Positions 62,387 through 64,000 of a DNA stretch of 64,000 bases are shown here, piece after piece (position 1 is the stretch's first letter; every line of letters begins with the position of its first letter). Below the pieces are notes generated by a model. It saw nothing but the letters and a program-made list of their open reading frames with translations, made no database searches and was not told where the DNA came from. The DNA comes from Listeria rocourtiae FSL F6-920. Its GTDB lineage: Bacteria; Bacillota; Bacilli; Lactobacillales; Listeriaceae. The position numbers were made by a program, and so were the translations under genes. Location of the stretch: NCBI RefSeq assembly GCF_000525975.1, contig NZ_AODK01000021.1, positions 30,539 to 94,538 on the forward strand, written 5' to 3'.

Positions 62387-64000
62387 ATGACAGCTTTAAC
62401 GTACACACTGCAAGACTTTGTTCCTCAGCACTCGTTTACTGGCCCACGTATCCCTATTGTGAAAACGCTGACATCAGAGGAAATCCTATCGGCAGTACCC
62501 GGCACCCAATTCGAGATAGATGAACAACAAGGTTTAAAACTTGTTGCCATGGGTGTTTTTCAAGACCAGACCACCCCGATTGTCTTAGAGGGGCTATCTT
62601 TCAATCTCAATAAGTTGGCTAAATTCGGACTTCAATTTATTCGCTGTGCGGAGGTAACTATTCGTCATTGCCGTTTTTATGGCTATGATCCAAAGGCATT
62701 CATTACGCATGGGGCTACGGACAGTAATGTGTTGTTCCAAGATTGTCCGATGGTGACGCTAGAAGGGGTGGATTGCTTCCAAACAGAATAACCTCTATAC
62801 GAAGCTCACCTTAAGTCAAAATGTGCTACACACCGATGCGCTGACATTGGATGGTAGCAGGGGGTATCAGCAACAAAAATGGGTCACTGGGAAGCGAACG
62901 AGCGCTATCCACACAATTGGGCTTTCTGTCAATCAAGTGGTGTACCCACGCGTCTCCGTTACGGTAGATACCCGTGTGCCGTACCCGATTCGGTATTACG
63001 TCGGCAATCTCACTATCCAACCAGGGGATACGGTCTACTTAACTGGATACGATGTCGCAGGCCAATCCATCGAACGAACCCAAGTGTACACGACTCCCAC
63101 CCGGCGTTTACAAGTGGATGCTTATACCATCGGAGAAGCGACGTTGACCGGACAACTCTTTTCGGAGCCAGGAGATACCCCAATCGATCATCTACGCACG
63201 CGGTGTAACGGTGTATGGGGCCCCAAAGTGACACCCGATCAAGAAACCTTTCAGTGCCCATCCCCAGACAAAGAAACGCTGATTGGACAATCCGATGTAC
63301 TGTATGTTTATGCTTTTGCGGCACAAGGTGCCTTTTTAGATCGGGAGTTAGTGGAGATACAGCTCCATGTGTTAGCGCATGTCGATACGTATTCCCTAGC
63401 TTCACCACAAACGAAGAAGTATGTGACGGGATTATACCGCGGGGTCAAAGGGGTGGATATCCAGCGGGTCGGCTTGTGTCTGCATGGCAACACCTATCTG
63501 CCAAGCGTGGACGTACTAGATCTTACAGAAGAAGGGGTGTGCGCGTTCCAGTATTATGTGGCAGATAAGCTTTTTTCGATCACCGATGCCGTGGAGATTG
63601 TCGCCTACGATCGCTTGCAGCGTTTGATTCACCGATTACCTGTGGTGATTCGGTCGACGCTGCTCACACCTGCTCCGTATACGATTGGGGATGCGGCCAT
63701 CACGGGGGTGTTTCAAGGGGCGAAGAACCAACCGGTTCGAACCATCCAAGTGCTCGTCAATGGGGTCGCTGGGAATCGGATCCAAGTACAGGAACCCGCC
63801 AATCCAGGGGCAGGCCCCCATGCGTGGACGTATTACGTTTCGGGACAGATCAAGCATTACCGCGATGACGTCGTGTTTCGCGCGTATAGTCCGTTAATGG
63901 ATCAAGAAGGACGGTATCCGGAGGGAGCTTTGGTGTACGAACAGCGCCTCCCGATTCTTGCGCCAGTGACATGCCAAGCGGCACCCTATACAGTAGGGAG
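62387..64000 (+). CDS. Beta-helix plus Ig-like repeat protein (frameshifted, continues past window)
   Basis: ATG at 62387 behind AGAAGGAGG. The first frame ends at 62791. A one-base correction near 62778-62783 joins it to a frame open to the end of the window, giving over 530 residues. The N-terminal part resembles a right-handed beta-helix (VLEGLSFNLNKLAKFGLQFIRC, VTIRHCRFYGYDPKAFITHG). Then come modules of roughly 140-190 residues marked by DAYTIGEATLTGQL, APYTIGDAAITGVF and APYTVG. There is no signal peptide. By eye its G+C content is far above that of its neighbours, suggesting recent acquisition. It resembles Listeria Ig-like repeat proteins of unknown role. Confidence 0.55.

Overview
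The window is a chromosomal segment around the replication origin of a low-GC Gram-positive bacterium. The protein sequences (DnaA, DnaN, GyrA/B, GshF, YaaA, Noc and others), the gene order dnaA-dnaN-MATE-GNAT-yaaA-recF-gyrB-gyrA, the block parB-parA-(XRE)-noc-rsmG-mnmG-mnmE, and the set MarR-MFS-serC-serA-DUF1015 all point to the genus Listeria. The divergence from what I remember of L. monocytogenes suggests one of the more distant Listeria species. That assignment rests on recalled homology, not on a search.

Layout, left to right. 0-6 kb: an ETX/MTX2-type pore-forming toxin homologue, a large MucBP-repeat wall-anchored protein and a divergent Mga/AtxA-type regulator. 6-9.5 kb: a run of small, mostly unrecognised minus-strand genes, including a SMI1/KNR4 (SUKH) protein, which looks like an immunity-type island. 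9.6-14.5 kb: a cellobiose/beta-glucoside locus (GH1 phospho-glucosidase, PTS EIIC, ROK kinase, RpiR regulator). 14.5-19.5 kb: Nudix, DUF1129 and a YtrA/YtrB-like regulator-ABC operon. 19.6-25.7 kb: gshF, ychF, a membrane coiled-coil protein and katA behind an exact PerR box. 26-27.7 kb: a secreted beta-helix protein, then a yybP-ykoY manganese riboswitch ahead of an unknown 94-aa protein. 27.8-37.5 kb: the chromosome segregation and tRNA-modification block with parS and Noc sites. 37.6-49.5 kb: gyrA, gyrB, recF, yaaA, dnaN, dnaA and oriC. 49.5-51.7 kb: rpmH-rnpA-yidC-jag running away from oriC on the other side. 51.7-55.6 kb: a Pnkp/Hen1 RNA-repair pair. 55.8-62.1 kb: aquaporin, MarR-MFS, serC-serA and DUF1015. 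62.3 kb to the end: the start of a higher-GC beta-helix plus Ig-like repeat protein that runs off the window.

Two global observations matter most. First, at least 14 genes, including rpmH, mnmE, noc, jag and serC, are broken by what is in every case one extra base in an A/T homopolymer of six or more. I count 20 such sites, all of the same sign. This is most simply a systematic homopolymer overcall in the sequence, so these genes are listed as single genes spanning the lesion. Second, relative to L. monocytogenes and Bacillus, the gyrA side of the origin is joined directly to mnmE with both genes in leading-strand orientation. One inversion centred on oriC explains this, and a cluster of DnaA boxes lies exactly at the junction.
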